Shown here in pieces: positions 8,691-16,727 of a DNA stretch of 64,000 nt (position 1 is the stretch's first letter; every line of letters begins with the position of its first letter). The stretch spans positions 1 to 64,000 of the forward strand of contig JANQFQ010000116.1 of NCBI GenBank assembly GCA_028277765.1, written 5' to 3'. A program made the position numbers and the translations under genes. Below the pieces are notes generated by a model that did not search any database, was not told the origin of the DNA, and saw only the letters and a program-made list of their open reading frames with translations. Source of the DNA: Desulfobacterales bacterium (GTDB lineage: Bacteria; Desulfobacterota; Desulfobacteria; Desulfobacterales; SURF-7).

Positions 8691-8768
8691 ATGAGTTCTA
8701 ATTGTTCAGGCAGATTTGATTATTTTTACCGTTATTATTATGATAACGCCCTGCCTGGAGTATGCTGA
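8691..8768 (+). CDS. Phe/Tyr-rich leader peptide (25 aa) of the pheA-aro operon
   Basis: A 25-codon frame with a strong ribosome-binding site (AAGGAAG, 5 nt before ATG 8691) and stop at 8766-8768. Residues 9-17 read FDYFYRYYY: two Phe and five Tyr among nine residues, in a protein of no other evident function. It lies 118 nt upstream of pheA and is followed by a terminator hairpin. This is the organisation of attenuator leader peptides such as pheL of enteric bacteria. The peptide itself is probably dispensable; the act of translating its aromatic codons would be the signal. Confidence 0.75.
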   Translation: MSSNCSGRFDYFYRYYYDNALPGVC

Positions 8769-8828
8769 AGATAAGTTGACATAATAAATTAAAAGCCGCG
8801 GGCAGAAAGTGATGCCGCGGCTTTTTTA
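8705..8828 (+). promoter_or_regulatory. Transcription attenuator with alternative hairpins before pheA
   Basis: Three mutually exclusive pairings can be drawn. 1:2 is CAGGCAG (8707-8713) with CTGCCTG (8751-8757), enclosing the aromatic codons. 2:3, the antiterminator, is CTGCCTG (8751-8757) with CGGGCAG (8799-8805), one G-U pair. 3:4, the terminator, is 8792-8801 with 8815-8824. A ribosome stalled on Phe/Tyr codons would block arm 1 and allow 2:3; a ribosome reaching the stop at 8766 would cover arm 2 and allow termination. The pairings are seen; the mechanism is inferred from trp/phe attenuators. Confidence 0.7.
8791..8828 (+). terminator. Attenuator terminator hairpin upstream of pheA
   Basis: Stem AAAGCCGCGG (8792-8801) pairs perfectly with CCGCGGCTTT (8815-8824); T continues to 8827. 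It lies 59 nt before the pheA start, inside the operon leader rather than after a normal gene. Confidence 0.85.
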
Positions 8829-8886
8829 TATATGAAATATGCCGGCATGATTTTGGCAGAATAATAAATAATGAAAGAAGGCTGCT

Positions 8887-9999
8887 ATGAAGGAAAAAGA
8901 GAAAAACAATACTGAAAAGTCTGATATGCGGCTTAACAAGCTAAGGAATAATATTGACGATTTAGATTCAAAGCTGCTTGATCTAATCAACCGGCGGCTT
9001 TTAATCGGACAAGAGATTGGGAAGATTAAGGAACAGGAAGGGAAACAGATCCTTGATAAATCCAGGGAACAGGAGATTCTTCAACGGCTGTCTAAAATCA
9101 ATACAGGCCCGTTAAGAGATAAAACACTAAATTTTCTTTTCAATAATATTTTTTCAGAATCGCGAGAAATCCAGAGGCCTCAAGTCATAACTTATCTTGG
9201 ACCAGAGGCCACGTTTACCCATATAGCCGCGATGAATCATTTTGGATACTCGGTTCAATTTGTCCCTCAGCACAGTATTCGCGATGTTTTTCGTGAAGCT
9301 GAAAAAGGGAAATGTAATTACGGTGTAGTACCTGTTGAGAATTCAATTGAAGGATCAGTAAACTATACACTTGATCTTTTTTTTGAATCTGAATTGAGGA
9401 TTTGCGCGGAGGAATACTTGGCAATTTCGCATGATTTATTGTCTGTTCAGGGAGTTTTGGATGATATCAAAGTCGTCTACTCACATCCACAGCCTTTTGG
9501 ACAATGCCGTGGATGGTTGAGGAAAAATCTTCTTGGGGTTACCTTGAAGGAATGTAACAGTACGGCTGAAGCCGCAAAAAAGGCGCTTGATCAGCCTGAA
9601 TCGGCTGCAATAGCAAGCAGTGAGGCAGCTCAGCTATATGGCCTGCAGGTGGTGGTGCCGGGGATAGAAGATTTCTCAAGGAACACAACAAGATTTCTGA
9701 TCATCGGGAAAGATGATGTCGGAAGGACAGGCACGGACAAGACATCAATTATGTTTGCTGCGCCCCATGTTCCTGGCGCTCTCTTCAAGGTGCTTGAGCC
9801 GATTGCAAAAGGTGGTGTTAATATGTTAAAGCTTGAATCCAGGCCTGCAAGAGATAAGAACTGGAGCTATTTTTTCTTTGTTGATCTTGAAGGCCATATT
9901 GAAGATACGAAAATAAAAATGACTGTGGATGCAATGAAAGAGATATGTCTTTTTTTAAAATTCTTGGGTTCATATCCCAGGTTAAAAGGCCAGCTGTAA
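8887..9999 (+). CDS. pheA: Chorismate mutase / prephenate dehydratase (P-protein)
   Basis: Makes phenylpyruvate from chorismate in two steps. The 370 residues hold three domains: an AroQ-type chorismate mutase at about 15-98 (LRNNIDDLDSKLLDLINRR), prephenate dehydratase at about 102-275 (YLGPEATFTH, VVPVENSIEGSV, and the catalytic TRF motif in NTTRFLIIGK), and a C-terminal ACT domain at about 285-365 (GALFKVLEPIA, KLESRP) that binds Phe for feedback inhibition. ATG 8887 has AGAAGG 6 nt upstream. First structural gene of the operon with aroE, aroA, aroK and aroC, behind the Phe/Tyr attenuator. Confidence 0.97.
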   Translation: MKEKEKNNTEKSDMRLNKLRNNIDDLDSKLLDLINRRLLIGQEIGKIKEQEGKQILDKSREQEILQRLSKINTGPLRDKTLNFLFNNIFSESREIQRPQVITYLGPEATFTHIAAMNHFGYSVQFVPQHSIRDVFREAEKGKCNYGVVPVENSIEGSVNYTLDLFFESELRICAEEYLAISHDLLSVQGVLDDIKVVYSHPQPFGQCRGWLRKNLLGVTLKECNSTAEAAKKALDQPESAAIASSEAAQLYGLQVVVPGIEDFSRNTTRFLIIGKDDVGRTGTDKTSIMFAAPHVPGALFKVLEPIAKGGVNMLKLESRPARDKNWSYFFFVDLEGHIEDTKIKMTVDAMKEICLFLKFLGSYPRLKGQL

Positions 10000-10050
10000 T
10001 TGTTTAATTTAATTAACAGATAAAGTTTTTTAACAAGGATAATATATATA

Positions 10051-10866
10051 ATGACGATAAATTCAAAAACATCACTATATTGTGTTATCGGAGATCCAAT
10101 AGAGCACAGCATGAGTCCGGTTATGCATAACATAGCGTTTAGTGATACAGGATATAATGGCGTGTATACTGCTTTTCGTGTTCAGGATCTGTCTGCGGCA
10201 GTATCAGGGATAAGGTCGCTGGGGATCAATGGAGCAAGTGTGACAATACCGCATAAGGTGGCGATTATGGCCCTGTTGGATGACATTGATGAACAGGCTG
10301 TCAAAATCGGGGCTGTTAATACCGTGGTTAACAGGGATGGACACCTTTCAGGTTATAACACTGACTGTCTTGGCGCAGTTAACGCCCTGTTGGAAAAAAC
10401 AGATATCAAGGGCAGAAATGTGATAATGATCGGTGCTGGTGGCGCTGCCCGGGCTGCTGCTTTTGGTATACTTGCTGAAGGCGGGAAATTAAAGATTGTC
10501 AATATTCTGCAGGATGAAGGAGAGGCGTTGGCAAAAGACCTTGGCGTAGACTATTATCCGCTTCAGGATTATACGGATTATGACTGTGATATTCTTATAA
10601 ATGCCACACCCCTGGGCATGGTACCTGATGTTGATATCATGCCACTTGAACCGGCGTATTTGAGTAAGAATATGGTGGTCATGGATATCGTATATAACCC
10701 GATCAAAACCCGGCTTTTAAAGGAGGCTGAAAAAATCGGGTGCGTTACGGTGGACGGTGTTTCAATGTTCGTTTATCAGGGGGTTGCGCAGTTTGAAATG
10801 TGGACAGGAGAAAAAGCGCCTGTGAACAGTATGCGGCAGGTAGTTGTTGAGGCATTGCAGAAATAA
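10051..10866 (+). CDS. aroE: Shikimate dehydrogenase
   Basis: NADPH-dependent reduction of 3-dehydroshikimate to shikimate. The 271-residue length is standard. Shikimate-site signatures: IGDPIEHSMSPVMHN near the start, catalytic Lys69 (SVTIPHKV) and Asp105 (GYNTDCLG). The nucleotide fold is IGAGGAARAAAFG, then NATPLGM and the C-terminal DGVSMFVYQGVAQFE. ATG 10051; AAGG lies about 13 nt upstream, a weak match. It sits 51 nt after pheA, followed by a 109-nt gap holding an inverted repeat before aroA. Confidence 0.96.
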   Translation: MTINSKTSLYCVIGDPIEHSMSPVMHNIAFSDTGYNGVYTAFRVQDLSAAVSGIRSLGINGASVTIPHKVAIMALLDDIDEQAVKIGAVNTVVNRDGHLSGYNTDCLGAVNALLEKTDIKGRNVIMIGAGGAARAAAFGILAEGGKLKIVNILQDEGEALAKDLGVDYYPLQDYTDYDCDILINATPLGMVPDVDIMPLEPAYLSKNMVVMDIVYNPIKTRLLKEAEKIGCVTVDGVSMFVYQGVAQFEMWTGEKAPVNSMRQVVVEALQK

Positions 10867-10875
10867 AACAAGACC

Positions 10876-10944
10876 ACCTCTAAAAATTGTCTTTTGGCCC
10901 GATTACGGCGTTATGCTCAAATTTTAATCCTCATTTTTAGAGGT
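10876..10944. repeat. Long-loop inverted repeat between aroE and aroA
   Basis: ACCTCTAAAAAT (10876-10887) pairs perfectly with ATTTTTAGAGGT (10933-10944) around a 45-nt loop. There is no T run, so it is not a simple terminator. It may be a small mobile repeat or an RNA-processing hairpin within the operon. Confidence 0.55.
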
Positions 10945-10975
10945 ACCCACAAGTTTTACTGAAAGCTGAAAAAAC

Positions 10976-12238
10976 ATGATTAATATTAAAACTGGTAAAA
11001 TAAAAAACAGTGATATTTCTGTACCCGGTTCAAAGAGTTATACTCACAGGGCTATGATTGCTGCGGCGCTTTCTGAAGGGCAATGCACTATCTACAACGC
11101 CTTGGATAGTGAAGACACACGTCTGACATTAAGTGCTTTGAAGCAGATGGGTGTTAAAACGGATGAATCAGCGGACAGGATAATCGTGCATGGAACTGGA
11201 GGCGTTCTTGAACCGTATAAGGCACCTATTGATCTGCGGGGGTCTGGTACATCGATGAGGTTATTAACCGGTGTGGCCGCTCTTGGTAAAGGGACATATA
11301 CACTTACCGGTATTGAACGTATGCAGGAAAGACCCATCAGTGACCTCCTTAATGGCTTGCAACAGATCGGAGTTCAGGCAAAGGCAGTAAAAAGCAATGA
11401 CTGCCCGCCTGTTGAAGTTGACGGCGGGCAGGTAAGAGGAGGCGTTTTATCATTAAACTGTGGTAAGAGCAGTCAGTTCCTGTCATCACTCCTGCTGATT
11501 GCGCCGTATACCATGAGAGGGATTGATGTTACGATTACAGAAGGCCCTGTTTCAAAGCCGTATATTGATATGACTGTTGACACAATGTCAAGATTTGGGG
11601 TTGATGTTGAAAGGAAAGGATACAGCAGTTATAAGGTGTCGGGAGGGCAGCGGTACAGTGCTGATTCATATACGGTTGAACCTGATTGCTCACAGGCCGG
11701 ATATTTCTGGGCTGCTGCAGCTTTAACCGGGGTTACAATCAAGGTGCTGGGTACAAAAAAATCTTCCTGCCAGGGTGATGCGCGGTTTGCACAGGTCCTC
11801 GAAGCAATGGGGTGTAATGTTTTTCACGAAGATGACGGTATTGCCGTGACCGGAGGTGAACTTTCAGGGGTAGAAGTTAACATGTCAGATATGCCTGATG
11901 TAGTGCCGACACTAGCAGTTGTCGCAGCATTTGCCCGGGGTAGTACGGTGATAAAGAACGTGGCGCATTTAAAAGACAAGGAGAGCGACCGTTTGAATGC
12001 TGTGGCATCTGAACTGAATAAAATAGGTATAGAGGCGACGGCAACAGATGACGGTCTCATCATAACCGGTGGCATCCCAAGAGGGGCTGAGATAGAAACA
12101 TATAATGATCATAGGATTGCGATGAGTTTTGCTGTTGCTGGGCTTGTAACGAATGAGATTAATATAAAAGATGAAAAATGTGTTGAAAAATCTTTTCCGG
12201 ATTTCTGGGATGTTTTTGGAGGGCTTTACCAGACATGA
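10976..12238 (+). CDS. aroA: 3-phosphoshikimate 1-carboxyvinyltransferase (EPSP synthase)
   Basis: Transfers enolpyruvyl from PEP to shikimate-3-phosphate. The 420-residue length is typical. Active-site motifs: VPGSKSYTHRAMIAAAL (substrate Lys/Ser), QERPISDLL, GKSSQFLSSLL, DMPDVVPTLA with the catalytic Asp, LKDKESDRL and YNDHRIAMSFAV. The PEP loop usually written GNAGT or NSGT reads LRGSGTSMR here, so an Asn is replaced by Gly; loop variation of this type bears on PEP-site binding, but its effect here is unknown. ATG 10976 has no strong ribosome-binding site. Its last codons overlap the aroK start by 4 nt. Confidence 0.96.
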   Translation: MINIKTGKIKNSDISVPGSKSYTHRAMIAAALSEGQCTIYNALDSEDTRLTLSALKQMGVKTDESADRIIVHGTGGVLEPYKAPIDLRGSGTSMRLLTGVAALGKGTYTLTGIERMQERPISDLLNGLQQIGVQAKAVKSNDCPPVEVDGGQVRGGVLSLNCGKSSQFLSSLLLIAPYTMRGIDVTITEGPVSKPYIDMTVDTMSRFGVDVERKGYSSYKVSGGQRYSADSYTVEPDCSQAGYFWAAAALTGVTIKVLGTKKSSCQGDARFAQVLEAMGCNVFHEDDGIAVTGGELSGVEVNMSDMPDVVPTLAVVAAFARGSTVIKNVAHLKDKESDRLNAVASELNKIGIEATATDDGLIITGGIPRGAEIETYNDHRIAMSFAVAGLVTNEINIKDEKCVEKSFPDFWDVFGGLYQT

Positions 12239-12777
12239 ATATTTATTTAACAGGATACAGATGCACGGGAAAAACATCCGTTGGAAAATCGCTTGCCAAA
12301 GCTATTGGATGGACGGTAGTGGATGCTGACACGATGCTGGTCAATGAATATGATATGACGATCACTGACATTGTCTCTTCTCAGGGATGGGAAGCATTTC
12401 GATCAATGGAGAAGGAAATATTAAAAAAACTGTGTGCGCGGGATAGACATGTTGTTGCGACAGGCGGAGGTGTTATCCTTGACAAGGATAATGTCCGGCG
12501 TATGCGTGACAGCGGTACGGTTATATGGCTGCGGGCAGACCCGGAAACCATAAAAGAACGGATTGTCAGGGACCAGACCACTGAGGAATTCCGGCCGTCA
12601 TTAACTTCAAAAGGGCTTATGGAGGAGATCGAAGAAACCCTTTCAGACCGTAATCCCCTATATGAAGAATCCATGGACTTTGCCGTTGATACAGACAGAT
12701 TAAGTATTGATGATGTCTGCCTTGAAGTGATTAAACGGCTTAAGGCAGATGGTGCTGGTATTGAAATAAAGGAGTAA
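12235..12777 (+). CDS. aroK: Shikimate kinase
   Basis: ATP-dependent phosphorylation of shikimate at the 3-hydroxyl. 180 residues. The P-loop is GYRCTGKTSVGKSLA, followed by VVDADTMLV with the shikimate/Mg Asp, the GGGVIL substrate motif and the lid/adenine segment RPSLTS...RNPLYEE. ATG 12235 lies within ATGA, overlapping the aroA stop, which suggests translational coupling. aroC starts 4 nt after the stop, with the ribosome-binding site inside the aroK end (AAAGGAG). Confidence 0.96.
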   Translation: MNIYLTGYRCTGKTSVGKSLAKAIGWTVVDADTMLVNEYDMTITDIVSSQGWEAFRSMEKEILKKLCARDRHVVATGGGVILDKDNVRRMRDSGTVIWLRADPETIKERIVRDQTTEEFRPSLTSKGLMEEIEETLSDRNPLYEESMDFAVDTDRLSIDDVCLEVIKRLKADGAGIEIKE

Positions 12778-12780
12778 ATT

Positions 12781-13839
12781 ATGGCTGGGAACACTTTTGG
12801 ATCGGTTTTCAGGATAACTACATGGGGGGAATCGCACGGAAAAGGAATTGGTGTCGTTATAGACGGCTGTCCGCCTGGTTTATCGCTTGATGAGGATATG
12901 GTACAGGAGATGCTCGACAGGAGGCGGCCTGGCAGTTCAATCGCCAGCACAAGCAGAAAAGAGCTGGATCAATGCGTCATCATGTCCGGTGTTTTCGAAG
13001 GAAAAACCACAGGGACTCCAATATTAATAATGATTCACAACAAGGATGCTGATTCGAGTGCTTATCGAAAAAATGCTGATCTTTTCCGACCTGGTCATGG
13101 TGATATTACATACCAGGCTAAGTACGGGATAAGGGATTGGCGCGGCGGTGGAAGGGCATCCGCCCGTGAGACCACTGCCCGTGTCGCAGCAGGCGCTGTG
13201 GCTAAAATACTGCTCAAAAAGGAAAATATTGCTGTATCCGCATATACCATAGAACTCGGCGGCATTAAGGCACAAAAACGCGACCTGGGAGTTATTGATA
13301 AAAATATGTTTTGCTGCCCTGATATGAAAGCAGCAGGCGCAATGGAAAAACGGGTGGCGGAAGTTAAGAAATCTGGCGATTCAGTAGGCGGTATTGTTGA
13401 GATTTTTGCTGCCGGTGTTCCGTCCGGACTGGGTGACCCGGTTTTTGATAAACTCGATGCTCAACTTGCCGGCGCAGTGATGAGTATCGGCGCTGTTAAG
13501 GGCGTTGAAATAGGTTCTGGTTTTGGGGCCGCGCAGCTACTCGGTTCTGAAAATAATGATGAGATAACCGGGGAGGGCTTTGTCACTAATAACGCTGGGG
13601 GAATTCTTGCCGGCATCTCCAACGGTGATGACATCATTATTCGGGCCGCTGTAAAACCGATACCGTCTATTTCCATAGAGCAAAGGACAATTGACACATC
13701 AGGAAAGCCAAAGGTATTGTCAACTAAAGGAAGGCATGATGTCGCAGCCATCCCTCGCATCAATGTTGTGTGTGAGGCCATGACATACCTTGTACTGGCG
13801 GATCATCTGTTGAGGCAGAAAGCGATTTCGCAAAATTAA
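12781..13839 (+). CDS. aroC: Chorismate synthase
   Basis: FMN-dependent elimination of phosphate from EPSP to form chorismate, the last common step of the pathway. The 352-residue length is typical. Signatures: WGESHGKGIGVVIDGCPPG at the N-terminus, RPGHGDITYQAKYGIRD-WRGGGRASARET in the middle and GRHDVAAIPRINVVCEAM at the C-terminus. ATG 12781 is 4 nt after aroK, with AAAGGAG upstream. The operon supplies four common steps plus PheA; aroB, aroD and the first-step DAHP synthase are not in the window. Confidence 0.97.
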   Translation: MAGNTFGSVFRITTWGESHGKGIGVVIDGCPPGLSLDEDMVQEMLDRRRPGSSIASTSRKELDQCVIMSGVFEGKTTGTPILIMIHNKDADSSAYRKNADLFRPGHGDITYQAKYGIRDWRGGGRASARETTARVAAGAVAKILLKKENIAVSAYTIELGGIKAQKRDLGVIDKNMFCCPDMKAAGAMEKRVAEVKKSGDSVGGIVEIFAAGVPSGLGDPVFDKLDAQLAGAVMSIGAVKGVEIGSGFGAAQLLGSENNDEITGEGFVTNNAGGILAGISNGDDIIIRAAVKPIPSISIEQRTIDTSGKPKVLSTKGRHDVAAIPRINVVCEAMTYLVLADHLLRQKAISQN

Positions 13840-13860
13840 CATGCAATAAAATATGATTTA

Positions 13861-15090
13861 ATGACTTCTAGTGATATAACTAAAAATATATTTCAACGAT
13901 CAAATTCTAAGCCTGAAGTTTTTGTTTCAGCCGGAAAAGGGGCGTATGATAATACCCGAAAAGCCCTGAGCAGGATCGATCTGTCGGCGGCAGCTGGAAA
14001 ACAGGTTCTGCTTAAGCCCAACGTGGGACGTGTTGCGGGGCCGGGTTCAGGCATCACAACGGATCCGCAGGTTGTGGCGGCGGCTATTGATGCATTTGTT
14101 GATGCCGGCGCTGAGGTGGCTGTGGGGGAGAGTCCGATTGTGGGGGTGATGGCTTTTGATGCCTTTGAAGCTTCCGGGATAACCGCGGTTGTCCGCGACC
14201 GGGAGTGTAAGCTGATCGATATGAATAAGCGGAAGTATGTAGAAATAAACGTTTCTGACGGCATGGCTGTTAATGCTTTAAGGGTCTGCCCTGAAGTCCT
14301 TGAATATGATGTTATCGTGTCAATACCTGTAATGAAAACCCATATGCATACAGGTGTAACCCTTTCAGTTAAGAATATGAAAGGCTGCCTTTGGCGCCGG
14401 AGTAAAGTGAAATTTCATATGCTGCCTGAAATTGGGAGCTGTGATGAAAAATCCCTTGATGTGGCTATAGCTGATATGAGCGGCGTTCTTCGGCCACATC
14501 TTTCAATTATTGACGGCACAGTGGGAATGGAAGGGCTTGGTCCCAGTGCCGGAGACCCAAAACCACTTGATGCTGTTGTAGTTAGCCTGGATTCTTATGC
14601 GGCAGACAGCGTAGCATGCGGGCTGATGGGACTTGAGGCTGAAAATGTGGCCCATTTGCGTATCTGTGCTGAGCGCGGTCATGGAGTTATTGATCTTAAA
14701 AAAATATCTGTTATACCCGAGGACTGGAGAAAATGGATAAACCCCTTTACGCCACCCCCGGAGAATTTATCTATTGAATTCCCTGATGTCAGGATTTTTG
14801 ATAAAAATTCGTGCAGCGCCTGTCAGTCCACACTGTTCCTTTTTTTAAAATATTATAGTAAAAAGCTTTTTGATTATATGCCTTCACCGGTCTGTATTGC
14901 CATTGGGAAAGGTGCCGGGAATGTTCCGGATGGTACGCTCTGTATTGGCAATTGCACGGCTGATCAAAGGAAATGTCAGATTTTCGTTGAAGGATGTCCG
15001 CCTGTCAGCAGCGAGATACTCCATGTGATATCAGGAAAACCTTCAGTTGACACCAGGGATGGATATGGGGAGAAAAAAGGTAAGAAGTAA
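13861..15090 (+). CDS. DUF362-family protein with C-terminal Cys motif
   Basis: 409 residues. The DUF362 domain spans about 45-300: VLLKPNVG near its start, SIPVMKTHMHTGVTLSVKNMKG with the conserved Lys-Thr-His, and IIDGTVGMEGLGPSAG. The C-terminal part has a CSAC pair and a further cysteine group (IGNCTADQRKC, EGCPP), possibly a metal site. DUF362 proteins are often fused to ferredoxins in anaerobes; here no [4Fe-4S] motif is present. It starts 21 nt after aroC on the same strand, so it probably ends the aromatic operon, but a role in that pathway is not known. No good ribosome-binding site precedes ATG 13861. Confidence 0.85.
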   Translation: MTSSDITKNIFQRSNSKPEVFVSAGKGAYDNTRKALSRIDLSAAAGKQVLLKPNVGRVAGPGSGITTDPQVVAAAIDAFVDAGAEVAVGESPIVGVMAFDAFEASGITAVVRDRECKLIDMNKRKYVEINVSDGMAVNALRVCPEVLEYDVIVSIPVMKTHMHTGVTLSVKNMKGCLWRRSKVKFHMLPEIGSCDEKSLDVAIADMSGVLRPHLSIIDGTVGMEGLGPSAGDPKPLDAVVVSLDSYAADSVACGLMGLEAENVAHLRICAERGHGVIDLKKISVIPEDWRKWINPFTPPPENLSIEFPDVRIFDKNSCSACQSTLFLFLKYYSKKLFDYMPSPVCIAIGKGAGNVPDGTLCIGNCTADQRKCQIFVEGCPPVSSEILHVISGKPSVDTRDGYGEKKGKK

Positions 15091-15232
15091 TTTTCAGGGC
15101 TAGGTCAGAGCTAAATGACTTAAGCTATTATGTATTCGAATTTCGGATTTGATATATAAATATTCATATATTATCCTATTCCAAGTTACACAAAGCTAAA
15201 TCCTTTGGCCAAGATTTTACCAAGCTACATTT

Positions 15233-16402
15233 CTATCTCGCTGAATGCTGCTCTCCGGCGCTCCAATTATTATTACCGTCTGCTTTACGTGTTAAACCTC
15301 CACTTACACTTGAAAAGTCTCCGGCGGCTTTGTTTAGGTGTCCTCCGCTTACGCTGGAGTATGAACCACTGGCGACATTACCCTGCCCGCCGCTGACGCA
15401 AGCGTATGGTGCTGATATGGTATTGGAACTTCCAGCAACAATTCCACCATATGAAGTATAGCTGTTCTTGGTTCCGACGATGACGTTGTGGGAACCAGAC
15501 TGGGATCCCCGGTCAGGTGCTTCATTGTAGCCAACGATAAGATTCCCACGGCCGTTGGGGGTGCCGGTTGTTTTTCCTGTTCCATCAACGATCTGGATGT
15601 TTACCCCACTGAAAACAATATTGTTGCCACTTTTGGAAACACCCTGCAGTATGGCTTCAAGGCGTTTAACTGTTTTTTGGAGCCTATCAATCTTAGCTTG
15701 CAGGCTTTTCACATCAGCATTTTTCTGGAATTTCATTTTTTTATTCTGCATATTGCCCAGGGCAGCTTGAAGCTCACTGTCCCTGGTGATGGCATCATCA
15801 ATGTATTCTGCTTTAATTTTTCCCGCGGTAATGTCTGAGCCGTTGTGCTTGTGTTTGACTTTGGCTTTTCCAGCTAGCTTGAGATAGATTTTTTCCTTAT
15901 CAGAGAGGCCTGAGTCGCCCTTTTTACATATATTGACTCCCAGTCTGTCACGGAAAGATTTGCATAGGCTGCCGGTAGAAACGGTTTCATATTTGCCAAT
16001 ATTTTTTTTGCCTACCCAGGATAGATAACTGTTTCCATATTTTATACTGTTACCGCCATACCGTTCAAACAGGATAACAATAACAGAATCTTTAGGAATG
16101 GTGGTTTTGTATACATTAGCGTTAAAAGCAATGCCGGTAAATGAACTGCTGAGAGGAAAGACTTCAATCGGCTTTCCAAATTTTACCATTTTGCATTTTT
16201 TTTCCTGGGAAAAGCTGTGGCCGACAGTTTTTTGGACAGACCTGATGATCTCTTTTGTGGGCTTATCTCCTCCTTGACCTTTCGGCAGCAGGGAGAGCAT
16301 ATCGTTAAAACTGTCAACTTTTCTCGCATCAGCCGGGCATGGAATGATAAGCATTATTGCTGCCAGCAGAAATAAAACTTTACAATAAGTTTCCCCACGC
16401 AT
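15233..16402 (-). CDS. Secreted coiled-coil protein with YadA-head-like SVSGG repeats
   Basis: 389 residues from ATG 16402, chosen because GGAGG lies 8 nt upstream and a signal peptide follows (about residues 6-27, ending PCPADA). A longer frame starting at TTG 16501 is less likely. Residues about 28-185 are an unrecognised globular part. About 207-255 form a helical coiled coil (KNADVKSLQAKIDRLQKTVK). The C-terminal 100 residues hold 13-14-residue repeats of the type NxASGxYSSVSGG, like trimeric-adhesin head repeats. There is no outer-membrane anchor after them, so it is more likely secreted or surface-bound in another way. Single gene; function unknown. Confidence 0.7.
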   Translation of the reverse strand: MRGETYCKVLFLLAAIMLIIPCPADARKVDSFNDMLSLLPKGQGGDKPTKEIIRSVQKTVGHSFSQEKKCKMVKFGKPIEVFPLSSSFTGIAFNANVYKTTIPKDSVIVILFERYGGNSIKYGNSYLSWVGKKNIGKYETVSTGSLCKSFRDRLGVNICKKGDSGLSDKEKIYLKLAGKAKVKHKHNGSDITAGKIKAEYIDDAITRDSELQAALGNMQNKKMKFQKNADVKSLQAKIDRLQKTVKRLEAILQGVSKSGNNIVFSGVNIQIVDGTGKTTGTPNGRGNLIVGYNEAPDRGSQSGSHNVIVGTKNSYTSYGGIVAGSSNTISAPYACVSGGQGNVASGSYSSVSGGHLNKAAGDFSSVSGGLTRKADGNNNWSAGEQHSAR

Positions 16403-16661
16403 TGTATTTCCTCCGTTATCTATGGTTATTATTTGCAAAAATAAAACACCATGTTTGCTAATAGTCAGATCTTCATCATTACCTAATGATTGTGAAATCA
16501 AATATTATACGACAAGTAAATCTGCTAATATATTATGATAAAAAATGTAGATTATGCAATAGTTTATTTGAAAGGTGAAGAAAATCAAATATTTCATGTG
16601 TGATCAGGGATATGATAGATAACTGCAATCAGAGAAGTTTGCTAGATATAAGTAAATTAAT

Positions 16662-16705
16662 AAAAAGACTCACGTGAAGGATTTCCAAAAATGTGTGAGC
16701 CTCTT
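16662..16705 (-). terminator. Terminator of the HAMP-sensor gene
   Basis: GTGAGCCTCTT (16695-16705) pairs with AAAAAGACTCAC (16662-16673) with one G-U, followed on the minus strand by TTTTTATT. It lies 23 nt past the stop at 16728. The rest of the 325-nt gap 16403-16727 shows only AT-rich sequence. Confidence 0.65.
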
Positions 16706-16727
16706 GTAAAGATTATTATACTGAAAA

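Noticed and set aside
10976-12238. The LRGSGT variant of EPSP synthase as proof of glyphosate resistance
   Set aside because: Loop variation alone does not show resistance; not claimed.
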